From Bacteroides sp. (GTDB lineage Bacteria > Bacteroidota > Bacteroidia > Bacteroidales > Bacteroidaceae): 40,103 nt of DNA. The stretch spans positions 1 to 40,103 of the forward strand of contig SUXW01000026.1 of the NCBI GenBank assembly GCA_015060765.1, written 5' to 3'. The number at the start of each line of letters is the position of its first letter. Positions within the stretch are counted from its first letter, which is position 1. The notes beneath the pieces are model-generated. The model had not been told where the DNA came from, ran no database searches, and saw nothing but the letters and a program-made list of their open reading frames with translations. The position numbers and the translations under genes are program-made. Positions 7,516 through 16,598 of the stretch are shown piece by piece.

Positions 7516-8334
7516 TTATAGCTTATAGACAACGTCCTTTACGTACTGCGCCCATTCGGACGGAGTTTTGGACTTGTCGAATGTTTGCCACGGAATAGGT
7601 TTTCCAATGGTCAGGGTAAAAGTCTTATGGCGATTCTTGAACATTTCGTCCGCCAGATACAACATGGCTATATTCACTTTAATCCCCAAAAATTTGCAAG
7701 CATTGGCCAAGTTATAGAAAAAATCGGAATTTCTACCCTCGAAATGCAAGGGAACTACATCGCGTTGAGTCTCTACACTCTTTACGATAAACGCTTTCTT
7801 CCATTCCAAATCCTTAATCACTCCGTTCTGACGGCGGGAACAAAGTCCGGCCGGAAACATAATCATGTGGTTTTCGGACTTGAAACCGGCTTCAACCATA
7901 CGAGGGAAATCACGAGATTGCGAACCGGTCTTGTTCACCGGTATACACAAAGGAGCCAATCCATGGAGGTTCATCAACAAATCGTTGACCAAATACCGCA
8001 CATTACCGTCGTATTTCTTACCCAGCACATATCCGATGGCAATTCCGTCTTGCCCTCCCAAAGGATGATTGCTTACAAATGTATATCGATCTCCTTCCGG
8101 CAAATTTTCCATTCCTTTCACTTCCACCTTCACATCCAAGAAATCCAAGCATGCTTCAAGGAACTCCACGCCCACCTTATCCTTTGAACTTTGCAAGAAC
8201 ACATTGAGTTCATCCTGATGTACGATACGCTTCAGGTAGGAGACCAAAAAGCCGGGAATGTATTTATACTTTTTCCCTGCCTTCTGTTTCAGAATTCGTT
8301 CGACGTCTATGGAAATAATAGAATCTTCTGCCAT
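7516..8334 (-). CDS. glsA: PlsC-like O-acyltransferase, probable GlsA
   Basis: 272 residues from the ATG at 8332-8334 (MAEDSIISID). An in-frame ATG at 8355 exists, but a TAnnTTTG-type -7 box overlaps it (8353-8360), so the later start is preferred. The acyltransferase active-site motif is NHPLGGQDG, with His90 and Asp96; FPAGLCSRRQNG further on is the usual substrate-binding block of this group. In glycine lipid synthesis GlsA adds a second acyl chain to the hydroxyl of N-acyl glycine. It is the first gene of a two-gene operon with the GNAT enzyme. A general lysophospholipid-type acyltransferase is the alternative. Confidence 0.72.
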   Translation of the reverse strand: MAEDSIISIDVERILKQKAGKKYKYIPGFLVSYLKRIVHQDELNVFLQSSKDKVGVEFLEACLDFLDVKVEVKGMENLPEGDRYTFVSNHPLGGQDGIAIGYVLGKKYDGNVRYLVNDLLMNLHGLAPLCIPVNKTGSQSRDFPRMVEAGFKSENHMIMFPAGLCSRRQNGVIKDLEWKKAFIVKSVETQRDVVPLHFEGRNSDFFYNLANACKFLGIKVNIAMLYLADEMFKNRHKTFTLTIGKPIPWQTFDKSKTPSEWAQYVKDVVYKL

Positions 8335-8352
8335 TTTAATGAAATTTCCCTG

Positions 8353-8360
8353 CAAAAGTA
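8353..8360 (-). promoter_or_regulatory. Putative -7 box for the glsAB operon
   Basis: Reads TACTTTTG on the minus strand, matching the Bacteroides -7 consensus TAnnTTTG, about 18 bases before the chosen start. I see no good -33 TTTG at the usual 19-base distance. Confidence 0.4.
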
Positions 8361-8570
8361 ATCTATCTTTTTATATCTTGGTAATTTATACCGAAAAAAT
8401 GTATCTTAATCTTAAAAAATTAAGAGTTTTTGCCACAATTCGCCCTCTTTACAGAAGCGATTAAAGCCTTTTCTATCTGTCCGAACATATGTCCCAAAAG
8501 TCAGTTTTTTAAAGGCAGAAGTGATTATTCACATATTGTTGAAAACTTATAAAATATTTTTCTTAAAATA

Positions 8571-8603
8571 TTGTGGGGAATTGTGGGGAATTGTGTAACT
8601 TTA
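8571..8603 (+). promoter_or_regulatory. MraZ operator repeats and dcw promoter
   Basis: Three direct repeats with a 10-base period: TTGTGGGGAA, TTGTGGGGAA, TTGTGTAACT. The TGGGG-N5-TGGGG spacing is that described for MraZ boxes in E. coli (TGGGN repeats five bases apart); the third unit is degenerate. TAACTTTA at 8596-8603 is close to the TAnnTTTG -7 box, so MraZ bound here would cover the promoter and repress its own operon. The rest of the 298-base gap 8335-8632 is AT-rich and shows nothing else I can support. Confidence 0.7.
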
Positions 8604-8632
8604 CAACCTGAATTATATAATAAGGTGAAACC

Positions 8633-9097
8633 ATGCGTTTTTTAGGCAATTCGGAAGCTAAAATTGATGCGAAAGGAAGGGTTTTCCTCCCCGCCATCTT
8701 CAGGAAGCAATTGCTTTCTGCGGGTGAAGAATACCTCATTATGCGCAAGGACATCTATCAGGATTGTTTGATTCTGTATCCTGAAAGTGCATGGAACGAA
8801 CTATTGGGTGAATTGCGGAAACAATTGAGCCGATGGACCCGCGAGCATCAAATGATTTTCCGTCAATTCGTATCCGACGTGGAAATCATATCGCTGGATG
8901 CCAACGGACGTTTTTTGATTCCTAAACGTTATCAAAAACTGATCAACATAGAACAGGATGTTCGCTTTATCGGAATGGATGATACCATTGAAATCTGGTC
9001 GAAAGAAGCGGCAGACCGTCCTTTCATGGAACCGGAAGAATTCGGACGGAAATTGGAAGAGATTATGGGAGGTTTCGGCAAGAACAACCAAGAATGA
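8633..9097 (+). CDS. mraZ: Transcriptional regulator MraZ
   Basis: 154 residues, the usual length. It contains two SpoVT/AbrB-like halves, each with the signature DxxGR(F/V)xxP: DAKGRVFLP near residue 12 and DANGRFLIP near residue 87. MraZ forms a ring-shaped oligomer that binds tandem boxes upstream of its own gene and tunes the division and cell-wall cluster. The repeats at 8571-8600 lie 33 bases upstream and fit that role. The gene overlaps rsmH by four bases. Confidence 0.95.
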   Translation: MRFLGNSEAKIDAKGRVFLPAIFRKQLLSAGEEYLIMRKDIYQDCLILYPESAWNELLGELRKQLSRWTREHQMIFRQFVSDVEIISLDANGRFLIPKRYQKLINIEQDVRFIGMDDTIEIWSKEAADRPFMEPEEFGRKLEEIMGGFGKNNQE

Positions 9098-10008
9098 TGA
9101 ACGAAGAACAAACATATCATGTACCCGTGCTCCTCAATGAAAGTATCGAGGGGATGAATCTGCAAAACGGTGGCATCTACGTAGATGTTACGTTTGGTGG
9201 AGGCGGCCATTCCAAGGAAATACTCCGAAGGATGGACGGATCATCACACCTATATAGTTTCGATCAGGATGAAGATGCGGAAAAGAATATAGTGGACGAC
9301 AAGCGGTTTACATTTGTCAGAAGCAATTTCCGTTACTTGTATAACTTCCTCCGGTATTACGGAGTGGAACAGGTAGATGCTATTTTAGCGGACTTGGGAG
9401 TTTCCTCACATCATTTCGACGATTCGGAAAGAGGATTCTCGTTCCGTTTCGACGGGAAACTGGACATGCGTATGAACAAACGGTCGGGTATGACGGCAGC
9501 CGATGTAGTGAACACTTACGAAGAAGAGCGTCTGGCAAATATCTTCTATTTGTATGGGGAACTGAAGAATAGCCGGAAACTAGCTTCGGCCATTGCCAAG
9601 GCAAGAAGCAAACAACCCATCGTAACCATCGGCGATTTTTTGGACATCGTCAAACCAATGTTCGGCCGTGAACGCGAGAAGAAAGAACTCGCCAAAGTCT
9701 TCCAAGCACTCCGAATCGAGGTGAATCAGGAGATGGAAGCGCTGAAAGAAATGCTACAAGCCGCTACGGAGGTCTTGAAACCAGGCGGGCGGTTGGCGGT
9801 CATTACATACCATTCATTGGAAGACCGAATGGTAAAGAACTTGATGAAGACAGGCAACGTGGAAGGCAAAGCCGTACAGGACTTTTTCGGGAATGTACAG
9901 ACACCTTTCAAGTTAGTCAACAATAAAGTAATTGTCGCAAACGAGGAGGAAGTATCCAGAAATCCACGTTCGCGTAGTGCCAAACTCAGAATTGCTGAAA
10001 AGAAATGA
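9094..10008 (+). CDS. rsmH: 16S rRNA (cytosine-1402-N4) methyltransferase RsmH
   Basis: 304 residues. RsmH methylates N4 of C1402 in the 16S rRNA decoding centre using S-adenosylmethionine. The SAM-binding motif VDVTFGGGGHS is near residues 30-40, DAILADLGVSS near 95-105, and the family ending is recognisable (RNPRSRSAKLR). The start is ATG 9094 or the next codon, ATG 9097; both overlap or abut the mraZ stop, which indicates coupling. The stop overlaps the start of the next gene in the same ATGA manner. Confidence 0.95.
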   Translation: MMNEEQTYHVPVLLNESIEGMNLQNGGIYVDVTFGGGGHSKEILRRMDGSSHLYSFDQDEDAEKNIVDDKRFTFVRSNFRYLYNFLRYYGVEQVDAILADLGVSSHHFDDSERGFSFRFDGKLDMRMNKRSGMTAADVVNTYEEERLANIFYLYGELKNSRKLASAIAKARSKQPIVTIGDFLDIVKPMFGREREKKELAKVFQALRIEVNQEMEALKEMLQAATEVLKPGGRLAVITYHSLEDRMVKNLMKTGNVEGKAVQDFFGNVQTPFKLVNNKVIVANEEEVSRNPRSRSAKLRIAEKK

Positions 10009-10370
10009 TGGAAAAACAAGAACCGAAGCCAAAGAAGGACAAAAAGAAGGCAGCCCCCAATCACATGTCCATCAAAAGTATTTTGGGCGGGGACATTTTG
10101 GCCAATGATTTCTTCAAGAGACAAACCAATCTCTTGATATTGATTATGGTCCTGACCATCTTGTACATCAACAACCGATACGAGAGCCAGCAGGAGATGA
10201 TCGAAATAGACCGATTGAAAAAGGAATTGACCGACATCAAATATGACGCATTGACCCGCTCTTCCGAATTGATGGAAAAGAGTCGCCAATCGCGTATAGA
10301 AGAATATATATCCACCGAGGAAAGTCATCTGGAAACAGCTACCAGTCGGCCTTACCTCATAAAAGATTAA
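10005..10370 (+). CDS. FtsL-like division protein
   Basis: 121 residues: a lysine-rich cytoplasmic N-terminus (KPKKDKKKAAP), one membrane span near residues 42-57 (NLLILIMVLTILYI), then a heptad-like coiled coil (MIEIDRLKKELTDIK) in the periplasm. That layout and the position between rsmH and ftsI are those of FtsL, which with a FtsB-like partner and FtsQ links FtsW/FtsI to the divisome. Sequence conservation in FtsL is very low, so the call depends on topology and synteny. It overlaps rsmH by four bases. Confidence 0.8.
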   Translation: MMEKQEPKPKKDKKKAAPNHMSIKSILGGDILANDFFKRQTNLLILIMVLTILYINNRYESQQEMIEIDRLKKELTDIKYDALTRSSELMEKSRQSRIEEYISTEESHLETATSRPYLIKD

Positions 10371-10377
10371 AACGATC

Positions 10378-12501
10378 ATGACGCCCGAACAAAAGAAAAT
10401 AATGTTACGCTATTCCTTCATCATCCTTTTGATGGTGTTGGTAGGCATTGCCATTGTCATCAAGGCGGGTGTCATCATGTTTGCCGAAAGGCAATATTGG
10501 CACGACGTGGCCGATCGGTTTGTAAAGGAGAACGTAACCGTCCGTCCTAATCGGGGAAACATCATTTCATCCGACGGTCAGCTAATGGCCAGCAGCCTTC
10601 CTGAATACAGGATATACATGGACTTCAAAGCCGGTGGAGCAGTGAAGGACTCTCTATTGATGCTACATTTGGATTCTATTTGCGACGGATTGCATCAGAT
10701 ATTCCCGGACATGAGTGCCAGAGAATTCAAGAATCACATATTAAAAGGAAGAAAGAAAGGGAGCCGCAATTACCTTCTCTACCCTAAACGTATTTCCTAT
10801 ATACAATATAAGGAAGCTAAAGCATTACCGGTATTCAACATGAGCAAATACCGGGGAGGATTCCACGAGCAGGCATTCAACCAACGGAAGAAACCTTTCG
10901 GTTCTTTGGCCATGCGTACGTTGGGCGATATGTACTCCGACGTTACATTGGGTGCCAAGAATGGTTTGGAATTGTCGTACGACTCCATCTTGAAAGGTCG
11001 TGAAGGGATTACACACCGACAAAAGGTGATGAACAAATACCTGAACATTGTTGACATCCCCCCCATTGATGGTTGCGACATTGTTACGACCATTGATGTA
11101 GGCATGCAAGACATCGCCGAAAAAGCCCTTGTCGACAAATTGAAAGAAATTAATGCCAACGTAGGAGTAGCCATCCTGATGGAAGTAAAGACCGGAGAAG
11201 TGAAAGCCATTGTCAACATGACCAAATGCAACGATGGTGAATACCGGGAGATCAGGAACAATGCGGTATCCGACATGATGGAACCCGGTTCCACATTCAA
11301 GACCGCTTCCATTATGGTTGCCTTAGAAGACGGTAAAATAACACCCGACCAAATTGTAGAAACCGGACATGGGGTATACATGATGCATGGCCGACCAATG
11401 AGAGACCACAACTGGCATCGGGGTGGATATGGAGCAATCGATGTAACCAAGGTATTGATGGTGTCATCGAACATCGGTGTTTCGAGGGTAATTGATGAAA
11501 ATTATCACAACCAACCTGAAAAATTTGTGGAAGGCTTATATAAATTAGGTATAGCAACGCCGCTCAATCTGGATATACCTGGAGCAGCTAAAAAGCCCAA
11601 CATCCGCAAGCCCAACAAGGACAATTGGTCCAAAACCGCTTTGGCTTGGATGTCCATCGGATACGAAACACAAGTTCCACCGATGAACACATTGGCATTT
11701 TACAATGCCATTGCCAATAACGGAGTAATGGTAAAGCCTAAATTTGTAAAGTCCATCATGAAAGATGGTGAGGTAATAGAAGAGATTCCAACCGAGGTCT
11801 TGAATCCGGCTATCGCTTCCCCAAAGACCATTGAACAAATACAGACTATTCTTGAGAAAGTGGTAAGTATCGGTTTAGGTAAACCGGCAGGTTCCAAGCA
11901 ATTTCATGTATCAGGAAAGACTGGAACGGCACAAGTATCTCAAGGAAAAGGTGGATACAAAAGCGGTACCATGCATTATTTGGTCAGTTTCTGTGGTTAT
12001 TTCCCTTCAGAAGAGCCTAAATACAGTTGTATCGTGGCTATCCAGAAATCAGGTCTGCCCGCTTCGGGTGGATTGATGGCCGGTAGCGTATTCAGCAAGA
12101 TAGCCGAACGGGTATACGCCAAACACTTGGCACAAGATTTGTTGGAAGCAAGAGATTCAACGGCTATTCTCATACCCAACGTAAAGGACGGAGATATAGC
12201 AGCAGCCCAATACGTACTGGATGCCATCAACATCGAAGCCAACGGATACGATGAAGAATCAGAAAAACCGGTATGGGGCCAAGTTTCACATTCACCAGAA
12301 AGTCTGACCCTGACTCCCAAAGAAGTCAGCGAGAAGAAAGTGCCGAACGTCATCGGAATGGGAGCCAAAGACGCTGTATACCTATTGGAAAGTATAGGAC
12401 TGAAAGTGAGCATCACCGGAATGGGTAAGGTAAGAAGCCAAAGTATTCCAGCTGGAAATAGCATAGTGAAAGGTAAAACCATTCTGTTACGATTAAAATA
12501 A
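10378..12501 (+). CDS. ftsI: Class B penicillin-binding protein FtsI (PBP3) with PASTA tail
   Basis: 707 residues. One N-terminal membrane anchor (near residues 12-34), a dimerisation/pedestal domain starting [12 protein letters not shown], then the transpeptidase. The catalytic motifs are present: SxxK at Ser305-Lys308 (GSTFK), SxN at 363-365 (SSN), and KTG at 514-516 (SGKTGTA). The last ~55 residues ([20 protein letters not shown]) form a PASTA domain, as in many Bacteroidetes FtsI and in Bacillus SpoVD. The enzyme cross-links septal peptidoglycan in the periplasm with FtsW as its glycosyltransferase partner, and is a beta-lactam target. It follows the FtsL-like gene after 7 bases. Confidence 0.95.
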   Translation: MTPEQKKIMLRYSFIILLMVLVGIAIVIKAGVIMFAERQYWHDVADRFVKENVTVRPNRGNIISSDGQLMASSLPEYRIYMDFKAGGAVKDSLLMLHLDSICDGLHQIFPDMSAREFKNHILKGRKKGSRNYLLYPKRISYIQYKEAKALPVFNMSKYRGGFHEQAFNQRKKPFGSLAMRTLGDMYSDVTLGAKNGLELSYDSILKGREGITHRQKVMNKYLNIVDIPPIDGCDIVTTIDVGMQDIAEKALVDKLKEINANVGVAILMEVKTGEVKAIVNMTKCNDGEYREIRNNAVSDMMEPGSTFKTASIMVALEDGKITPDQIVETGHGVYMMHGRPMRDHNWHRGGYGAIDVTKVLMVSSNIGVSRVIDENYHNQPEKFVEGLYKLGIATPLNLDIPGAAKKPNIRKPNKDNWSKTALAWMSIGYETQVPPMNTLAFYNAIANNGVMVKPKFVKSIMKDGEVIEEIPTEVLNPAIASPKTIEQIQTILEKVVSIGLGKPAGSKQFHVSGKTGTAQVSQGKGGYKSGTMHYLVSFCGYFPSEEPKYSCIVAIQKSGLPASGGLMAGSVFSKIAERVYAKHLAQDLLEARDSTAILIPNVKDGDIAAAQYVLDAINIEANGYDEESEKPVWGQVSHSPESLTLTPKEVSEKKVPNVIGMGAKDAVYLLESIGLKVSITGMGKVRSQSIPAGNSIVKGKTILLRLK

Positions 12502-12511
12502 ACAAAGAATT

Positions 12512-13966
12512 ATGAAACTGGAAGAAATCATAAAAGGAATAGTTACTGAGGATATCAAAGGAGACCTTGAAAAGGAAATATCGGGTATACACATCGACTC
12601 TCGTCTCATTGAGTCCGGTCATCTGTTTGTAGCCTTGAAAGGGACTCAGACGGATGGACACACTTACATAGATAAGGCTATAGAAAAAGGAGCCGTTGCC
12701 ATTGTCTGTGAAACTCTTCCTTGTTCTATGACCGATGGAGTTACTTATATAAAGGTAGAAAGCACCGAAGATATCGTAGGTAAGATGGCTACAACATTCT
12801 ACGGCGATCCTACTTCCAAATTCGAATTGGTTGGAGTAACAGGTACCAATGGAAAGACAACCATCGCTACCTTATTATATAAGATGTTCCGCAAGTTCGG
12901 ATACAAAGTCGGTTTGATTTCTACCGTATGCAATTATATTGACGAAGAAGCTATTCCTACAGAACATACTACCCCCGACCCCATTACTTTGAATAAGTTG
13001 ATGGGCAGAATGGCCGACGAAGGATGCAAATATGTCTTCATGGAAGTTAGTTCACATTCTGTAGCCCAAAAGAGAATCGGTGGTCTGAAGTTTGCCGGAG
13101 GTATCTTTACCAACTTGACACGCGACCATTTGGATTATCACAAAACCGTTGATAATTATCTGAAGGCTAAAAAGACTTTCTTCGATGGATTGGGGAAAAA
13201 TGCATTTGCCGTGACCAATCTTGACGATAAGAACGGACTGATTATGACACAAAACACAAAGGCTAAAGTGTACACCTATTCTTTGAGAAGTATAAGCGAT
13301 TTCAAAGGTAAAGTGCTTGAAGATGGTTTTGAAGGAATGCTGATGGAAATAAACAATGTGGAAGTTTTTGTCCAATTCATCGGTCGTTTCAATGCATCCA
13401 ATTTACTGGCCGTATATGGCGCAGCCCGTATGTTAGGCAAGCAAAACGACGAGGTTCTGGTGGCATTGAGTACATTACGTCCGGTATCCGGCAGATTTGA
13501 TTCCATGCGCTCCTCGCGAGGATACACCGCCATTGTGGACTATGCCCACACACCCGACGCCCTGACCAATGTATTGGATGCCATTCACGAAGTGCTGAGA
13601 GGAAGAGGAAAGGTCATTACAGTAGTAGGTGCTGGAGGGAATCGGGACAAAGGCAAGCGCCCCATCATGGCACAAGAAGCGGTAAAGCAAAGCGACAGAG
13701 TCATCATTACATCCGACAATCCGAGATTCGAAGAGCCCCAAGACATTATCAACGATATGCTCGAAGGACTGAACAAAGACGATATGAAGAAAGTGCTCAG
13801 TATAGTAGACCGCAAGGAAGCCATCCGAACTGCTTGCATGTTGGCCCAATCCAGCGATGTAGTACTGGTAGCAGGGAAAGGACATGAAAATTACCAGGAC
13901 ATTAAAGGGGTAAAACATCACTTTGATGACAAGGAAGTGATAAAAGAGATATTTGACAATGAATAA
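12512..13966 (+). CDS. murE: UDP-MurNAc-L-Ala-D-Glu:meso-diaminopimelate ligase MurE
   Basis: 484 residues, normal length. The ATP loop GTNGKTT is at residues 111-117, and the family block [11 protein letters not shown] follows. The substrate motif DNPR at 402-405 is the one that selects meso-diaminopimelate over lysine, so the peptidoglycan should be of the DAP type. It adds the third amino acid to the UDP-MurNAc dipeptide in the cytosol. murF, which would normally follow to add D-Ala-D-Ala, is not in this cluster. Confidence 0.97.
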   Translation: MKLEEIIKGIVTEDIKGDLEKEISGIHIDSRLIESGHLFVALKGTQTDGHTYIDKAIEKGAVAIVCETLPCSMTDGVTYIKVESTEDIVGKMATTFYGDPTSKFELVGVTGTNGKTTIATLLYKMFRKFGYKVGLISTVCNYIDEEAIPTEHTTPDPITLNKLMGRMADEGCKYVFMEVSSHSVAQKRIGGLKFAGGIFTNLTRDHLDYHKTVDNYLKAKKTFFDGLGKNAFAVTNLDDKNGLIMTQNTKAKVYTYSLRSISDFKGKVLEDGFEGMLMEINNVEVFVQFIGRFNASNLLAVYGAARMLGKQNDEVLVALSTLRPVSGRFDSMRSSRGYTAIVDYAHTPDALTNVLDAIHEVLRGRGKVITVVGAGGNRDKGKRPIMAQEAVKQSDRVIITSDNPRFEEPQDIINDMLEGLNKDDMKKVLSIVDRKEAIRTACMLAQSSDVVLVAGKGHENYQDIKGVKHHFDDKEVIKEIFDNE

Positions 13967-13978
13967 ATCCATAGAAAG

Positions 13979-15247
13979 ATGTTATATTATTTATTTGAAT
14001 ATTTAGAACAAATCGATTTTCCCGGTGCACGAATGTTTGGATACGTATCCTTCCGTTCGCTTGCGGCCGTAATCCTTGCATTGTTGATATCTACCATCTT
14101 CGGTGAATATTTCATTACTTTGCTCAAAAAGAAACAGATAACAGAAGTGCAACGGGATGCTTCGATCGACCCTTTCAACGTAAACAAGAAAGGTGTACCG
14201 ACAATGGGGGGGATTATCATCATCTTTGCAACACTTATCCCCTGCCTCCTGTTAGGGAAATTGCATAACATCTATATGATATTGATGCTCATCACCACCA
14301 TTTGGTTGGGCACATTAGGCTTTTTGGACGACTATATCAAAACGTTCCGTAAAGACAAGGAAGGATTGCACGGTAAGTTTAAAATTATTGGACAAGTCGG
14401 CTTGGGCCTTATTGTGGGTTTGACCCTCTACATGAGTCCCGATGTGGTGATACGCGAAAATATTGAGGTACAAAAAGGAGGCGAAGTGGTAGAAGTTGTC
14501 CACAAGAAGCAAAACCAGAAATCGACCAAGACAACTATTCCATTCTTCAAAAACAACAATTTGGACTATGCAGACCTGGTAGGTTTCATGGGGAAACATG
14601 CACAAACAGCAGGTTGGATCGTGTTTGTACTAGTTACCATATTTGTCGTTACAGCTGTATCAAACGGCGCCAATTTAAATGACGGGATGGATGGAATGGC
14701 CGCAGGTAATTCGGCCATCATCGGATTGACGTTGGGGATACTTGCTTATGTATCCAGTCACATAGAATATGCCAGCTACCTGAACATCATGTTCATTCCG
14801 GGAAGCGAAGAACTGGTTATCTTTATCTGTGCATTCATCGGAGCATTGATCGGTTTTCTTTGGTACAATGCATTTCCGGCACAGGTATTTATGGGAGATA
14901 CCGGAAGTCTGACCATCGGAGGTATCATTGCTGTATTTGCTATCATCATTCACAAGGAGCTGCTCATTCCCATTCTTTGCGGTATTTTCCTTATCGAGAA
15001 TCTATCGGTCATCCTTCAAGTAAAATATTTCCAAGTTGGTAAAAAGAAAGGCAAGAAGCAACGCATTTTCAAGCGTACCCCGATACACGATCATTTCCGG
15101 GTGACCATGGCACAACTGGATCCGGAATGTTCATACATGTTCACGAAACCAAGCAACGTGTATCATGAATCCAAGATAACCGTCCGTTTTTGGATCATCA
15201 CCATCATATTGGCGGCCATAACCATCATTACACTAAAAATCAGATAA
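13979..15247 (+). CDS. mraY: Phospho-N-acetylmuramoyl-pentapeptide transferase MraY
   Basis: 422 residues with about ten membrane spans. It makes lipid I by moving phospho-MurNAc-pentapeptide onto undecaprenyl phosphate at the inner membrane. Conserved blocks are DDYIK (117-121), NLNDGMDG (232-239) and MGDTGSL further on; the HIPIH-like motif appears as TPIHDHF. Between DDYIK and NLNDGMDG there is a hydrophilic insert (roughly residues 160-195, with EVVHKKQNQKSTKT), which accounts for the greater length compared with E. coli (360) and which I believe is usual in Bacteroidetes. Confidence 0.96.
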   Translation: MLYYLFEYLEQIDFPGARMFGYVSFRSLAAVILALLISTIFGEYFITLLKKKQITEVQRDASIDPFNVNKKGVPTMGGIIIIFATLIPCLLLGKLHNIYMILMLITTIWLGTLGFLDDYIKTFRKDKEGLHGKFKIIGQVGLGLIVGLTLYMSPDVVIRENIEVQKGGEVVEVVHKKQNQKSTKTTIPFFKNNNLDYADLVGFMGKHAQTAGWIVFVLVTIFVVTAVSNGANLNDGMDGMAAGNSAIIGLTLGILAYVSSHIEYASYLNIMFIPGSEELVIFICAFIGALIGFLWYNAFPAQVFMGDTGSLTIGGIIAVFAIIIHKELLIPILCGIFLIENLSVILQVKYFQVGKKKGKKQRIFKRTPIHDHFRVTMAQLDPECSYMFTKPSNVYHESKITVRFWIITIILAAITIITLKIR

Positions 15248-15254
15248 GAAACAG

Positions 15255-16589
15255 ATGTCTAAAAGGATTGTCATATTAGGAGCAGGAGAAAGCGGTGCAG
15301 GAGCCGCCGTTTTAGCCCAGAAAAAGGGATTCGATACGTTTGTATCGGATATGTCGGCTATTAAGGACAAATATAAATCCATGTTGGATGAAAGGAACAT
15401 TGCATGGGAAGAAAAGAAACATACGGAAGAACTGATTCTGAATGCCGACGAAGTCATCAAGAGTCCCGGTATACCCAATGAAGCACCTATCATTCAGAAA
15501 CTGATAGCAAAAGGAATTCCCATCATATCCGAAATAGAATTTGCCGGACGTTATACCAATGCTAAAATGATTTGTATAACAGGAAGCAACGGGAAAACCA
15601 CGACGACATCACTTATCTATCATATATTCAAGAAAGCGGGTCTGAACGTAGGTTTGGCCGGAAATATCGGTTTGAGTTTGGCCTATCAGGTAGCGGAATG
15701 CAATTATGATTACTACATCATAGAATTAAGCAGTTTCCAATTGGACAACATGTACGATTTCCGTGCAAACATCGCGGTGCTGATGAACATAACCCCCGAC
15801 CACTTGGACAGATACGATCACAAGATGCAGAATTACGTAGATGCCAAGTTTCGCATCATACAAAACCAAACGGCCGATGATGCATTCATTTTCTGGAACG
15901 ATGACCCCATCATTCAGAAAGAATTGTACAAATATGGTATACACGGACAATTATATCCGTTTGCGGAGCATAAAGAACAGAACAATGTTGCATACATAGA
16001 AAACAACCAACTGTTTTTCACCAAACCAATAGCATTCAACATGGAACAGGAAGAATTGGCTCTGACCGGTACGCACAACCTATTCAATTCCATGGCGGCC
16101 GGTATATCGGCCAACTTAGCCGGAATCCGAAAAGAATGTATCCGCGAAGCCTTGAGCGATTTCGAAGGTGTAGAGCACCGGTTGGAAAAAGTATGTCGGG
16201 TAAGGGGAGTCGACTATATCAATGACTCCAAAGCAACCAACGTAAATTCCTGTTGGTATGCCCTGCAAAGCATGAAAACCAAAACCATCCTAATATTAGG
16301 AGGTAAAGACAAGGGAAACGATTATAGCGAAATAGCCGATTTGGTAAAAGAAAAGTGTACCGGACTCATCTATATGGGACTCCATAATGAGAAACTACAC
16401 GATTTCTTCGACAAATTCGGTCTACCAGTTGCCGATGTACAGAGTATGAAGGATGCCGTTAATGCCGCCTACAAAATGGCCAAGAAAGGAGAAACGGTAT
16501 TGCTGAGTCCTTGTTGTGCCAGCTTTGACTTGTTCAAAAGCTACGAAGACAGAGGAGAACAGTTCAAAGAATGTGTTAGAAACTTATAA
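15255..16589 (+). CDS. murD: UDP-N-acetylmuramoylalanine:D-glutamate ligase MurD
   Basis: 444 residues. The Rossmann-like N-terminus reads RIVILGAGESGAG, the ATP loop GSNGKTT is at 110-116, NITPDHLDRY follows in the central domain, and NDSKATN starts the C-terminal domain. It adds D-glutamate to UDP-MurNAc-L-Ala. It lies 7 bases after mraY and 9 before ftsW. Confidence 0.96.
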   Translation: MSKRIVILGAGESGAGAAVLAQKKGFDTFVSDMSAIKDKYKSMLDERNIAWEEKKHTEELILNADEVIKSPGIPNEAPIIQKLIAKGIPIISEIEFAGRYTNAKMICITGSNGKTTTTSLIYHIFKKAGLNVGLAGNIGLSLAYQVAECNYDYYIIELSSFQLDNMYDFRANIAVLMNITPDHLDRYDHKMQNYVDAKFRIIQNQTADDAFIFWNDDPIIQKELYKYGIHGQLYPFAEHKEQNNVAYIENNQLFFTKPIAFNMEQEELALTGTHNLFNSMAAGISANLAGIRKECIREALSDFEGVEHRLEKVCRVRGVDYINDSKATNVNSCWYALQSMKTKTILILGGKDKGNDYSEIADLVKEKCTGLIYMGLHNEKLHDFFDKFGLPVADVQSMKDAVNAAYKMAKKGETVLLSPCCASFDLFKSYEDRGEQFKECVRNL

Positions 16590-16598
16590 TATCAATCT

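Noticed and set aside
7585..8187. 200-codon plus-strand frame
   Set aside because: Antisense of the PlsC-like gene, which has clear catalytic motifs.
8571..8600. Short direct repeats as a possible CRISPR or tandem satellite
   Set aside because: Only three 10-base units, no spacers; spacing and place fit an MraZ operator. I saw no CRISPR array in the window.
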